A program made the translations under genes and the position numbers. From Closterium sp. Naga37s-1 (lineage: Eukaryota > Streptophyta > Zygnematophyceae > Desmidiales > Closteriaceae), in the NCBI GenBank assembly GCA_947471745.1, contig CANJKZ010000110.1:930001-994000 (forward strand): a DNA stretch of 64,000 nucleotides. Reading direction: 5' to 3'. Shown piece after piece: positions 22,809 to 33,721 of the stretch; positions within the stretch are counted from its first letter, which is position 1, and each line of letters starts with the position of its first letter. The notes under the pieces were generated by a model. It saw nothing but the letters and a program-made list of their open reading frames with translations, ran no database searches and was not told where the DNA came from.

Positions 22809-25800
22809 ATGGCGGGAGTGGCAGCGGAGCAGGAGGTGCAGGAGGCGGGGGAGCAACCGGTGGAAGTTGCGCTCAAAGCGGAAGAAGCGGAAGCGGGGGA
22901 AAAATCAGGAGGAAGCGCGGCTCCGGCGGAAGACGCCGAAGCGGGGGGAGAATCCGAGGAAGTGGCGGAAGACGCGGAAGCGGGGGGAGAATCCGAGGGA
23001 AGGGCGGATCGGGCGGAAAATGTGGGGGTTTTGTTAGGCGGTGAGGGGAAAGGAGTGGCGGAGAACGGGGAGGATGGTGGGGACGAGGCGGAGGAGGAGA
23101 GGAGTGGGGCGGAGGAAGAAGTAGAGGAAGAGTTAGATGGGGAAGAGGCGGAAGCAGTGGCGGAAGCAGAGGCGGAAGCAGAGGCGGATGTAGAGGCGGA
23201 AGGAGAGGCGGAAGGAGAGGCGGAAGAAGAGGCGGAAGGAGAGGCGGAAGAAGAGGCGGAAGGAGAGGCGGAAGAAGAGGCGGAAGGAGAGGCGGAAGAA
23301 GAGGCGGAAGGAGAGGCGGAAGAAGAGGCGGAAGGAGAGGCGGAAGAAGAGGCGGAAGGAGAGGCGGAAGCAGTGGCGGAAGGAGAGGCGGAAGGAGAGG
23401 CGGAAGGAGAGGCGGAAGGAGAGGCGGAAGGAGATGTGGAAGGAGAGGCGGAAGAAGAGGCGGAAGCAGGGGCGGAAGGAGAGGCGGAGGCAGAGGCGGA
23501 AGAAGAGGCGGAAGCAGAGGGGGACGCAGAGGCGGAAGAAGAGGCGGAAGAAGAGGCGGAAGGAGAGGAAGCAGGAGAGGAGGAAGGACCGGATGAAGGG
23601 GGGGAAAGCGAGGAGGATGAGGAGATGGAGGGGGAAGAGAAGGAGGACGGAGCAGAAGGGGAAGAGGGAGAGGAAGAGGGAGAGGATGAGGAGGGAGAGG
23701 AAGGGGGAGAGGAAGAGGAGGGAGAGGAGGAAGAGGAAGAGGAGAGGGAGGAGGGCGAGGAGGGCGAGGAGGGGGAGGAGGGGGAGGAAGAGTATATGGT
23801 ACTGAGCGAGCAAGCAGTGAGGCAAAAGTAAGTAAGACTCGTTTTGAGACGTAAGTAAGTCTCATAACAAACCTTCTATCAGGGCGAGGAAGAGTATATG
23901 GTACTGAGCGAGCAAGCAGTGAGACACAAGTAAGTGAATCTCGTGTTGGGTCGCCTCAAAACAAACCTTTTATCAGGAGGGCGAGGGGGGGGAGGAAGGG
24001 GAGGAAGAGTATATGGTGTTGAGAGAGCAAGCCGTGAGGCAAAAGTAAGTGTCGCCCGTGTGAGAGAGCAAGTCACACCGTACCATTGTCATCGTACCAT
24101 CACACTGCCCATCCTTCCTACCCTCATCCACCCATGTTTTTAAACCCCATACCCTGCAAAAAAACAAAATAACAGGCCCAAACCCATGCCCGAAACCCTC
24201 TCACGCGTATCCGTTCTACCATATCTAAAACCCTCACGCTTGCTTTGTGCAAGATTTTGGTTAAGAGATCTTCACACTCTTACTTCCTCCCGTTACCCTT
24301 CCTTCCATCCCTTCTCACTAACTTTGCAGGAAACTAGACGACTATGCCCGCTCCTTCGCCCCCATCCCTCACGCCCTTACTTCCATCCCTTCTCACTAAC
24401 TTCATCCCTTCTTTCCATTCCTTCCACCCTTCTCACTTCATCTGCAGGAAGCTTGACGACTATGCCCGCTCCTTCGCGCCCATAGTTTGGGAACCCAAAA
24501 TCACCCTTCCCTCCTCTTCCTCCTCTACCTTCTCCTCCTCCTCTTCTTCTCCCTTCTCCCTCTCCTCGCTCTCCTCCTCCCTCTTTTCCCCCTCCCTTTT
24601 CTCACACTCTCGTCACAAAAACAAGCCCGCCAAAGCTAAGCCGCTCCCTCTAAAACTCGGCCCCGGTGCTGACGTGGCAAGGGGCAAGTCTGACGTAGTG
24701 AGGGGGAAGAGCACCGGCATCCGGGGAGTCACTGTTGCAACGACTGGGTCGGCACGAATCGTCTTGCGGGAAGCTTCCGAACTGGGCGGCATCAGAAGCA
24801 CGACCGGGATTCGATTGTCGGTTATCAAGGAGAAAGAGAAGGAGGGAGGGCAAGGGGGAGGAGGTAAGGGAGGGGAGGGAGGAGAGGGGAAAGGGAGCGT
24901 GGGAGGAGGAGGAGGTGGAAGAGGAGGAAGGGGAGGTGGGGAAGGGGAATCGGGAGGGAAGGGGAGGGAGAAGTGGGTGGAGGGGCAGTTGCAGGTGCCT
25001 CCAAAGGACCCTCACAAGCTGGCTCAGATTGCACGCAAGAACAAACCCAACACTGCTGGACCCAAATGGTGAGCTATTCTAAGTGAGTTTTCTTATAACG
25101 GACCGTCCTGCATGTAGCGAGCTGCAGTCTACAGGTGCCCCCCAAGGATCCTCATAAGCTGGCGCAGATTGCACGCAAGAACAAACCCAACACTGCAGGA
25201 CCCAAATGGTGAGCTGCTCTTAGTGAGGCGCCTTATAACGAACAGTCCTCATCTAGCTAGTTGCAACATACAGGGCTCCCCCTAAGGACCCTCACAAGCT
25301 TGCGCATTTTGCACGCAAGAACAAATCTTACACTGCCAGACCCAAATGATGAGCTGCTCTTGGTGAGGCGTCTCATAACGAGTCCTCCTTCATGTAGCTG
25401 CCAGTACCTCATTAGAGTATGAAATCCTGTTTTTTTTTTTTTTTTTTTTTTTGGCATGTGTTTGTCACTCCCAGGTATGACCTTCCTGCACCGGATATAA
25501 CTCCCGAGATCAAGACAGAGCTTCAGCTGCTGCGGGTAATTTGCTGTCACAGTCTCAGTCACAGTCGCAGTCTCAGTCTTGATCTCAATCTCATTCCCAG
25601 TCTCAGTCTCGGTCTGATGATCCATGTAATTCTCCTCGACTGTGGCTGCTTTCCTGACTGCGCTCCTGTGTTCAGATGAGGAATGTTCTCGATCCCAAGA
25701 GACATTATCGATCGGCAGATTCTAAGAAGCTTCCTACACACTTTCAGGTACCCGTTCTCGTTATCAAGCACCAAGTGTAGCCTTTCTCTTGCCCTTGGTG

Positions 25801-27098
25801 TGCTGTTGCTTCCCGCTCTCTACTTGCTCTAGTTTCCATCGCATTCATCATTCGTCCCTTTCCTGTCATCAGCAGCATGTGCATATGAAAGATTTGCTAT
25901 CCCCCTGAACTCCTTCCCACAACAACGCCGTATTGCATACGGGCACAGAGGTGGAGGGGGAAGCAGATTTCTACAGCAGCAGGTTGACAAGGAGGGAGAG
26001 GAAGGCGACAATTTTTACCTGTCACTGCTAGCCATACATTCTGCCCCTGCCTTCCCCCCCTTCTCTTGTCCTCATTATCAGATAGGAACAGTGGTGGAGG
26101 GAGCAGCAGACTTTTACAGCAGCAGGCTGACACGGAGGGAGAGGAGGCAGAGCTTTGCAGCAGAGCTGCTGCACGACGAGGATCTTAAGAAGTACAGGTG
26201 CGTGAAAATAGCAGGGCGGTGGTGAATGGTGCCAGTTCTGGGAGCAAGGGAGCTGCTGGTGGGACGGGACGGGACGCACAGGCTGATAAGTGGCAGAGCT
26301 TTGCAGCAGAGCTGCTGCACGATGAGGACCTCAAGAAGTACAAGTGAGGCCATCGCATGTTGCTGCTGCTGGGAAGGTTGCTCTGGTGCAGTTGGGTAGA
26401 AGGCGCCACTGCTGGTGTTAGCTTTGCAGCAGAGCTGTTGCACAACGAGGGCCGCAAGAAGTACAGGTGAGAAGAATTGGCAAGATGGTGTTGGTTGGTC
26501 GGTGCGGGTTGATCAATACTGCGACTTGTGGTTGGAGGCAGAGCTTTGCAGCGGAGCTGCTGCACGACGGAGGACCGCAAGAAGTACAGATGATTGCTGC
26601 AATCGCGTGTTGCTGCTGCTGCGGGTGCTGGTGTTGGTGTTGGTGTTGGTGTTGGTGTTGGTGTTGGTGTTGGTGTTGGTGTTGGTGTTGGTGTTGCAGC
26701 AGAGTTGCTGCTCGAAGAGGATCTAAACAAGTACAGGTGAGGCGATTGCAGGATGGTTAGGAATTACTGTACAACATCCAGTAGGCCTTTCTTGTGGTCG
26801 CAACTTCGGTTTGTCCCTTTTACCCCTGACCATTGTCCCAATTCTTCACCCATATAAGCTCCCTCCCTTCCTTCCCCCATCACCCTCCTTCCCCTCCCCT
26901 CCCTTCTCTCCCCCAACCCTTCCACCTCCCTCCCCCTCCCTCCCCCTCCCCCCCTCCCACCTTCCCCTGTGCTGTGGCCGATGCAGGAAGCGCAAGTTCC
27001 TGGAAATAGCGGAGGAGAATCAGCGCAAGGGCAGGAGGCATCTGGTGAAGAAGCAGGACAGGAAGAACCCCACATGGGCCAGGGCAGCGCCGAAATGA
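22809..27098 (+). CDS. FCF2: FCF2/DNTTIP2-like pre-rRNA processing protein
   Basis: Nucleolar small-subunit processome factor needed for early pre-rRNA cleavages. Six exons are read: 22809-23827, 24448-25068, 25475-25535, 25676-25747, 26082-26197 and 26987-27098. Phases agree throughout and predict 666 residues, much longer than yeast Fcf2. Exon 1 is a long acidic Glu/Ala/Gly region, including a coding minisatellite. Exon 2 begins KLDDYARSFAPIVWEPKI and ends in a Gly/Glu-rich part. The diagnostic Fcf2 domain occupies about residues 547-650: WYDLPAPDITPEIKTEL, MRNVLDPKRHYR, LPTHFQIGTVVEGAADFYSS, RLTRRERRQSFAAELL and KRKFLEIAEENQRKG, then a basic C terminus. Most exons have extra partial copies next to them. 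The acidic N terminus and repeat number are likely to vary between strains. Confidence 0.88.
23155..23590 (+). repeat. Coding minisatellite (EAEGEAEE) in FCF2 exon 1
   Basis: About 18 copies of a 24-bp unit made of GAGGCGGAAGGA and GAGGCGGAAGAA halves encode EAEGEAEE. The frame is kept because both halves are 12 bp. The opposite strand is open only because of this periodicity. Confidence 0.9.
23830..24390 (+). repeat. Copies of FCF2 exon 1 end and exon 2 start
   Basis: The end of exon 1 (EEYMVLSEQAVRQK plus donor) recurs at about 23885-23932 and 24003-24050. Spacers contain GTTTTGAGACG...GTCTCATAAC (23841-23879) and GTTGGGTCGCCTCAAAAC (23944-23962), followed both times by AAACCTTNTATCAG. The start of exon 2 (KLDDYARSFAP) has an extra copy at about 24331-24370. 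Confidence 0.8.
25120..25350 (+). repeat. Two extra copies of FCF2 exon 2 end
   Basis: The last 70 bases of exon 2 (PPKDPHKLAQIARKNKPNTA...) recur at about 25136-25206 with a good donor and at about 25273-25348, where the donor has mutated from GGTGAG to GATGAG. The spacers contain GAGGCGCCTTATAACGA (25226) and GAGGCGTCTCATAACGA (25364), remnants of the same palindrome family. Confidence 0.8.
25425..25452. repeat. Poly-T tract
   Basis: An uninterrupted run of about 23 T in the intron before FCF2 exon 3, about 20 bases upstream of the CCCAG acceptor. It may act as an extreme polypyrimidine tract. Confidence 0.8.
25940..26740 (+). repeat. Copies of FCF2 exon 5 and a GGTGTT microsatellite
   Basis: A decayed copy of the exon 5 start lies at about 25943-26005. 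The exon 5 end (SFAAELLHDEDLKKYR plus GTGAG donor) recurs at about 26298-26347, 26420-26467, 26538-26590 and 26690-26737. Between the last two copies is a perfect (GGTGTT)n tract of about 70 bases (26627-26695). Confidence 0.85.
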
Positions 27099-27129
27099 GA
27101 AGGCTTCAACCTAATTTCATGCCTTGTGT

Positions 27130-27700
27130 TAGCTAGGTGTTACACCTGGTGGAAGAGCCACCTGGTGAAGAAGCAGGACAGGAAGAACCCCACGTGGGCC
27201 ATAGCAGCACCCAAATGAAGAGGCTGTGTCTTGCATGTCATGCATACTGCTATGTGGTATTACTGTAGAGGAAAGGGCAGGAGGCACATGGTGAAGAAGC
27301 AGGACAGGAAGAACCCCACGTGGGCCAAGGCCGCGCCCAAGTGAAAGGGCACCGATCTTGCATGTACCACCCGTACTGCATAGAGTAGAGGCATTACCAG
27401 ACGAAGCAAGGCGAGGAAGTGAAGAACTGCACATGGGCCAGAGCAGCGCCTGAATGAGAAGGCAAGGCACCGATCTTGCATGTCGATATAGTGCCTTGTG
27501 TTAGCTAAGCCTTGAAACTTGGTGGAAGAGGCAACCTGGTGAAAAAGCAGGGTAGTGAGAACCCTGTGTGTAGGGCAGGGCAGTGCTGAAGTAAAAAAGC
27601 ACGGTACGGTACCGTATCCTGCAAGGTGACTTTTGAGTCGACTCAAAAGCCACCCTGTGTGTAGGGCAGGGCATGGCTGAAGTGAGAGGGCACAGTATCC
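27130..27700 (+). repeat. Tandem copies of the FCF2 terminal exon
   Basis: After the FCF2 stop the final exon segment (HLVKKQDRKNPTWA..APK, stop) is repeated at about 27148-27219, 27268-27345, 27398-27455, 27535-27594 and 27651-27695, progressively degenerate. A 30-bp palindrome (27626-27655) separates the last two. A further copy lies at 40150-40213, beyond the copia insertion. Confidence 0.85.
27626..27655. repeat. 30-bp palindrome, TCGA core
   Basis: GGTGACTTTTGAGTC followed by its reverse complement with one mismatch (GCC for GTC). Except for that base it is identical to the palindrome at 63664-63693, although the flanks are unrelated. It lies between degenerate copies of the FCF2 terminal exon. 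Confidence 0.9.
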
Positions 27701-27912
27701 TGCAACTGGCAAAGAACCAAGCGCAGTGCCTCCGTGAGAAAGCACTAGCCTGCGTAGCTTAATACGCCAAATAAGAAGGCTGTATCTTGTGCATTTATTT
27801 TGTGCCATTGCTACCGCATCCCTTTACACTTGGAAGGACGGGTCACTTGGTGTAAAAGCAGGATAAGGCCTTCACATGTAGATCCAGTACTGCCTGTATT
27901 TTGCCTAAAGAT

Positions 27913-27966
27913 CGTCAGAATAATCTGTGCAGGAATGAAGAATGACTAGCAAGAGTGAGATGCAAG
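27913..27966 (-). repeat. 3' LTR remnant of copia element B
   Basis: GTCAGAATAATCTGTGCAGG and the following bases match the inner end of the LTR at 40000-40141. Only the last 50 bases of the LTR survive. The left flank AAAGATC and right flank AGATG at 40141 suggest a possible imperfect target duplication (AGAT). Confidence 0.75.
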
Positions 27967-29861
27967 AAAGCTGTGGAGAAGTCGAGGGAGTGCAGCTCGT
28001 AGTCACGCTGTGCTGCAACGTGTAGCAGCATCCGAAGAGTAGTCATCTTCGGGGTCGGGGAGAAGGTCTGGAAGAAGTCTCGAGCGACGTAACGCGCCTT
28101 GAAGGCAGGCGGAGAACCCGGCGGCCGCTTCACACTAAAAATCCACATGCCATCGACTACGTTCGCCCCAGGAGGAGGAACCTCGTTGACGTAGGTGCCT
28201 GTAGACTTCCAGGATGCCATCTCTGCGTCCATGGATGTCTGCCACTAAGAGGAGTACTCACCCGTGATCGCCTCAGCGTAAGAGCGCTGGATATGGATTT
28301 CAAGTGCATCCGGGTCTCCCTCAGGGCAAAACAGCATGGATGCGAAACGAGGTAAAACGGCCGCAAGACACTCAAGCTCAAACTGTCTGTCCTCAAGGAC
28401 GTCACTGCTAAGGGCAGGCTCAACCCCGACGAACGGAGGATAGACAGACTCAGACTCTATAACAAGACTCGCGACGTAGCCGAGACGACTGCTAGCAGCA
28501 AAGTCAACTAGCTTAGTAACTAAGGCAAACGCAGCAATAGACTCAAAGTCAGGGTCAGTGACGACAGTGGCGAGGAGACGAGTGACAGTAGGACTGGCAG
28601 CACAAGCAAGGTCGGAATAAGGGTCAGGAACGTGCGGAAGAGAGGACGCGGGAGGCTGAGGCAGGAAAACACGCAGTGGAACAGAGGAAGGACGAAGTGT
28701 CATACCGTGAGTGCCTGGGACAGCAGGAGGACGAGGACGGGCGGCACGACGAGCACGAACAGGTGTGGAAGCACGAGTCTCAGGCTCACGACGCTCAGTC
28801 AGGGACTCAGTCACCTCAGTGTGAGGAGCAAGAGCAGGCAGCGGGGAGCCAGGTAGAAGCTGTGGCAAAGACTGGTCTGTCGGTGGACACAGGAGAGGTG
28901 GAGTGAGGCCAATGGAAGACGGGAGACTAAGAACCTGGCGAAGGACCGAGTCAGGCGGCGGCAGGGACGATTGCGGCTGCGGGTAGAAAAACAGTCGGCG
29001 CGGGGAAGTACCAGCAGCTCCAGCTCCTCCAACACCAGCACCACCAGCACCTCCAGCACCAGCAGCTACAGTAGCACCTCCAGCACCAGCAGCACCACGA
29101 GCCCCGGCAGCGCCAGCACCTCTAGCACCAGCAGTACCTTCAGCACCTCTAGTGCCAGCAGCTCTAGTAGCACCTCCAGCACATCCAGCACCAGCAGCAC
29201 CACCTGCTACGGCAGCTCCAGCACCTCTAGTACGAGCACCTCCAGGACCAGCAGCTCCAGCACCTCCAGTACCTCCAGTACCACTAGCTCCAGCGCCTCC
29301 AGCACCAGCAGTACCTCCAGCACCTCCACTACCAGCAGCTCCACCTCCAGCACCAGTAGCACCACCAGCTCCGGAAGCTCCAGCACCTCTAGTACGAGCA
29401 CCTCCAGTTCCAGCGGCTCCAGCACCTCCAGTACCTGCAGCACTAGCACCTCCAGTGCCAGCAGCTCCTGTAGCACCTCTGGCACTAGTAGCACCACCAG
29501 CTCCGGCAGCTCTAGTACCTCTAGTAAGAGCACCTCCAAGACCAGCAGCTCCCGCAGCTCCAGCACCAGTAGCATCAGCACCTCCAGTGCCAGCAGCTCC
29601 AGTACCCCCAGCACCTCCAGCACTCAACACCACCAGCTCCGGCAGCTCCAGCTCCGGCAGCTCCAGCACCTCCAGTACGAGCACCTCTAGGCCCAGCAGC
29701 TCCAGCACCTCCAGTACCTCCAGCTCCAGCGCCTCCAGCACCAGCAGCACCTCCAGAACCTCCAGCACCAGCTGTACCTCCAGGACTAGTAGCTCAAGCA
29801 CCTCCACCACCAGTAGCACCTCTAGGACTAGTAGCTTCGGCACCTCCAGCACCAGCAGCAC
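27967..29861 (-). pseudogene. Copia B linker and truncated reverse transcriptase
   Basis: Reading from 29861, a Gly/Ala-rich linker (in another frame a Val/Leu/Glu version) is followed by RRLFFYPQPQSSLPPPDS and the region before RT (DVLEDRQFELECLAAVLPRF, RSYAEAITGEYSS). A frame break near 28245 and the RT start (PPPGANVVDGMWIFSVKRPP, FKARYVARDFFQTFSPTPK) follow. It stops at LHSLDFSTAFL. The YVDD motif and RNase H are missing. An internal deletion also removed the GFSQRQGV segment (ARDFFQTF here versus ARGFSQQQGVDFFQTF in element A). Confidence 0.85.
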
Positions 29862-30517
29862 CTCTAGTACCTACATCACCAGCAGCACCTCCAGCACCTC
29901 CAGCAGTACCTCCAGTACCTCCAGCACCAGCAGTTCCTCGAGGACTAGTAGCTCCAGCACCAGCAGGACCATACCCTCCACCACCAGGACTGCCTCGCCG
30001 AACGATCCACGCACGAATCGCCTGCGGCGAGAGCGTCTCAAGTAGATCAGGCTGTGGTGGCTGTCTAGCTCCAGGACCTCCAGCAGGGTCACCCACAGCT
30101 CCACCGCCACTAGGACTCGCAGCACCCCAGAGTCAGCACCCCCAGTCGCAGCACCCCAAGAACCAGCACCCCTTGTCGCAGCACCCCAAGAACCAGCACC
30201 GCCAGTTGCAGCCACCCCAGTCGCAGCACCCCCAGAACCCTCACCCTCTTTCTCAGCACCCCCAGGCTCAGCACCAGCAGTCTCAGCTCCAGAGTCCACA
30301 GCAGCAGGCTGCGGAGGCGGCAAAGACGGCCGAGGCAGAAAGCCAGGGGGGGTCTCCAAGCGTTGAGAGCGGCGAGTGGCCGCCGTGTTGTCAGCGGCGG
30401 GGTCACCCCCCTCAGATGGGCCAGAGGAGTCAGAAGAGATCTCCAAAGGCTCAATCAAGGGGGGTGGGTCTACTTGAGACACACCTGAGGGAGCAGGACC
30501 CTCTGGGGGGAGGGGGT

Positions 30518-32262
30518 CTACCGGGGGGAGGGGACTGGTACCAAGAAAAGAGGCGCTAGGGGGACCGGGTGGGACGCGTGCGGGTGTAGCCTGTAGAAAC
30601 AGACAGACTCGTCAAAGGTGACGTCCTGGGAGGAGAAGACTCGATGCTCGTGCGGGTGGTAGAACTGCCACGGCGGGGCGTCGGTGGTGAAGCTAATGAA
30701 GACGCAGCGGAGAGTGCGAGAGGAGAGCTTGCTCGCTTTGGCATCGCGAACAAGGGAGAGCGCGCCCCAGACCCGAAACACCGACGCATCGCCAACCTTC
30801 CGCATCCACCGGAGTGTGGGCGAGGTCTCTGGCTCAGAGACACGGGGCCAGAGGTTGAGCTGATGCGCTGCGTATCGGACCGCAAACGAGCACAGAAAAT
30901 GGGGAGCAACCGCATGGATCATGGAGGTACGAGCAACCTCCATGATCAAGCCAATGCGACGCTCAGCAATCCCATTTTGCTAAGGAGAGGCCGGAAGCGT
31001 GAACGACTGGCAGATGCCCTCATCTCGACAGAACTCCGCAAGGAGGTTAAAAGAGAACTCACCGCCCCTGTTAGAGTGCATACGTAGGACTTGGAAGTCC
31101 CGACAAAATCGCTCGCACAACGAGTGATGAGTAGCTCGGATCCAGGGGATCAAAACACCGCTGACGTTTGCCTTGCGCCACAAGGGGAAGACAGTGGTGT
31201 AGCGTGTGTAGTCGTTAACAACCAGCAGGAAATAGCGCTCTTGGTCCGTCCCAGCGACAGGGGCCGGGCCCCAAACGTCCATGTGGAGAGTTTGCAGAGG
31301 AGCAGTGGTCGGAGGAAACTCGGAGGAGTGAGGAGCGGCGCGCTGCCGCCCCTCGACGCAGGGAAGGCACGGCGGGGCAGGCGAGCGCGGGAGGGAGGGC
31401 AGGGACCTGGGAAGGCCAGAGACAAGGAGACGGGAGTGCATGCTGTGGAGACGCAGCAGCGAGGGGTGACCTAGGCGGTGGTGCTAGAGGAGAGTCTGGT
31501 GAGAGAGTACCCGACACGAGCAAGACGCTGCAAGCTGACCAGACGCAGACACCCGACTCGACGCAACCACCTGACTTGACTCAGCCACCTGTGCAGACGA
31601 AGTGGTCAGGGTGTACAGACCGGACCCAGGCTGACAAGTGAACGTAGCAAGGTGATGGCCAGTCCGTGAGAACTTACAGATCGCCACACGCTGTCCTCCA
31701 GAATGAAGGTGTCAACCCAGTTCATCGAGAACGCGGGTAGGTGGAGACCTGAGAGAGACCCGGAGGGGACTGCCAGACACGGGAGGACAGTGGAGGCTCG
31801 CGCAACTACTGGGCCCCCAGTGGGGTAAGCCAATGAGACTGGGACATTTGCTGCGAGTGGTGTGACTGTGGTGCAATCACGAAAGAAGCAACGTGAAGCG
31901 CCTGAGTCAAGCGTGAAAGTGTGCAAGGCCTCAGTTGAGGCAGGACCTGTGGTAGTAGACACACTAGCACCTAGAGCGTCCGCAGACTCACGAGCACCTA
32001 GAGCTGCAGCAGACTCACCAACACATGGAGCAACATCAGACTCACTAGAACCGAGAGCAGCAGCCTCTACACGACCAGGGACGCATCGCTGAGAAGCACA
32101 GTCGCGAGGTCGCTGAGGCCACATAAAACCAAAACCTCCACCACCAGGACTACCTCGCTGAATAACCCACTCACGAAGATGCTGAGGGGTGGGGTCGTCC
32201 GGGAGAAGCAGTGACCGCTGCTGTCCACCCCTAGCTGCTGCAACTGCCGTGATAGTGGCCAT
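30518..32262 (-). pseudogene. Copia B protease and integrase region
   Basis: The protease active-site motif is TFTLDSGASRCFF. The integrase region includes HMDVWGPAPVAGTDQERYF, then TRYTTVFPLWRK, then EFCRDEGICQSFTLP and, in a shifted frame after a stop, NGIAERRIGLIMEVARTSMI. The second catalytic aspartate region reads HSNRGGEF where copia integrases have HSDRGGEF, so a catalytic residue appears lost. Stops and frameshifts split it into at least four segments. Confidence 0.82.
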
Positions 32263-32277
32263 GACAGGCAGTGATGG

Positions 32278-32445
32278 TCAGTGGTAGGTCCAGCACCTCA
32301 AGTACTCCCAGCCGCACCTCCACCAGCAGCAGCAGTAGCACGAGCAGCAGCAGCAGCAGTAGTAGCAGTAGGGCGGCTCGGTGGGGCTGGGCGGCGGCTC
32401 CTCCAGCACTCCCAGCAGCACCTCCACCAGCAGCAGCAGTAGCAT

Positions 32446-32505
<60 letters not shown>

Positions 32506-32622
32506 CAGGAGGGCAGCTCGGGCTGGGCGGCGCGGCTCGGCCTGGGCAGAACTACTCAGCAGGGCACAGCGCAGCAGTAGCAGCGTGTGCAGCAGTAGCG
32601 CGCTGGGCAACAGGGCGCGCAA

Positions 32623-32654
<32 letters not shown>

Positions 32655-33178
32655 TAATGATTATTATTACTATTTAGGGTTGCATGGCGCGCTGGCGCGC
32701 TTCGTAGTGGGGCGCGCTGGCGCACTGGGCTACGGGCGCGCTGGCGCGCTGGGCTGCAGGGCGTGCTGGCGTGCTTAGCAGCGGGGCGCGCTGGCGCGCT
32801 GGGCTGCTGGGCGCACTGGCGCGCTAGGCTGCGGGGCGCGCTGGCGTGCTTAGCAGCGGGGCGCGCTGGCGCGATGGGCTGCGGGGCGCGCTGGCGTGTT
32901 TAGCAGCGGGGTGCGCTGGCGCGTTTAGGGCTGCGGGGCGCGCTGGGCTGGGGCTGCTCGCGAATAGCAGGGGCGCTTGGGTCAGGGGCTGCTCGCGGGC
33001 AGCAGTGGCGCGCGGGGCAGGGGCTGCTCGCGGGCAGCAAGGGCGCTCGGGGCAGAGGCTGCTCGCAGGCAGCAGTGGCGCGCGGGTCAGGGGCTGCTCG
33101 CGGGCAGCAGGGGCACGCGTGACAGCAGGGCAGCGCGCTAGGGCAGACAGTGAAAGTAGCTGCAGGGCAGCGTGACAC
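32278..33178 (-). repeat. Copia B low-complexity gag region with CAG and GCGC repeats
   Basis: No gag domain can be recognised between the primer site and protease. Instead there is a (CAG)n tract (about 32453-32505), a poly-T/TTTTG stretch (32622-32656) and repeats of GGGGCGCGCTGGCGCG type (32690-33180). Confidence 0.8.
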
Positions 33179-33278
33179 TGTGCGAGAGGGCCGGACAGCG
33201 CAAGGGCGCTTCGGGCAGGAACTAGCGGAACGATCGATGGGCCCTAAAAACCTAACAGGTTTCCTGCTCTGAATACCA

Positions 33279-33498
33279 TGTAAGAATCAACTGTGCAGGA
33301 ATGATTGACTTGCATGCAAGGATGAGTACAAGTACTAGGTTTGACCTAAAGTGTTGTACTCAGTAGAGGCTACCCCACTACAGCCTACACATACAAATGT
33401 AATTTAACAGTAGTAAACCCTAAATGGGGTTGTACTCTATACTGAGCACCTCACTGTAGCCTAGCAGAACTAGAAACATACAAATATGTTTTGACACA
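33279..33498 (-). repeat. Shared copia LTR between elements A and B
   Basis: 220-bp LTR, on the minus strand from TGTGTCAAAACATATTTGTA to TTGATTCTTACA. On one side it is preceded by a polypurine GGGGGG (end of element A) and on the other it is followed by the tRNA primer site of element B. It is about 80 bp longer than the 5' LTR of A at 40000-40141. Confidence 0.88.
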
Positions 33499-33721
33499 CC
33501 CCCCTAGGCAAACTGAGCGATAGCCAATACAACAAACGGTCACAAGGCCAGTCATGCAAGAGAACAAAGCAATGCAAAACCCAGGGTGGATCTCAAGATC
33601 ACCACTCATTTTGAGCACAAGCAAGCGACCACAAGGCCAGTTCACATGCAGAGTGATAATAGCAAGGCAATACACTGATCACAACCTAGCAAGAAGAAAC
33701 ATGCAGGTATAAACATCGAAA

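Larger units (their letters stand above)
27913..33498 (-). mobile_element. Ty1/copia element B, 3' truncated
   Basis: Minus-strand copia element sharing its 5' LTR (33279-33498) with element A. Next to the LTR is a primer site of tRNA-iMet type (33266-33278, with one extra base). Order: low-complexity gag region, protease, integrase, Gly/Ala linker, then the start of reverse transcriptase. At 27961-27967 the RT reading (LHSLDFSTAFL) joins directly to a 50-bp remnant of the 3' LTR, so the RT catalytic core and RNase H are deleted. The junction has TGCAAG/TACAAG microhomology. It is non-autonomous. Confidence 0.88.

Noticed and set aside
22873..23865. Minus-strand proline/leucine-rich open frame
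   Set aside because: It is the antisense of the acidic FCF2 exon 1. The plus strand joins in phase with conserved downstream exons.
28971..30045. Ser/Thr-rich and Ala/Pro-rich plus-strand frames
   Set aside because: They are antisense to the copia linker repeats; all six frames are largely open because the 15-bp units lack stops.
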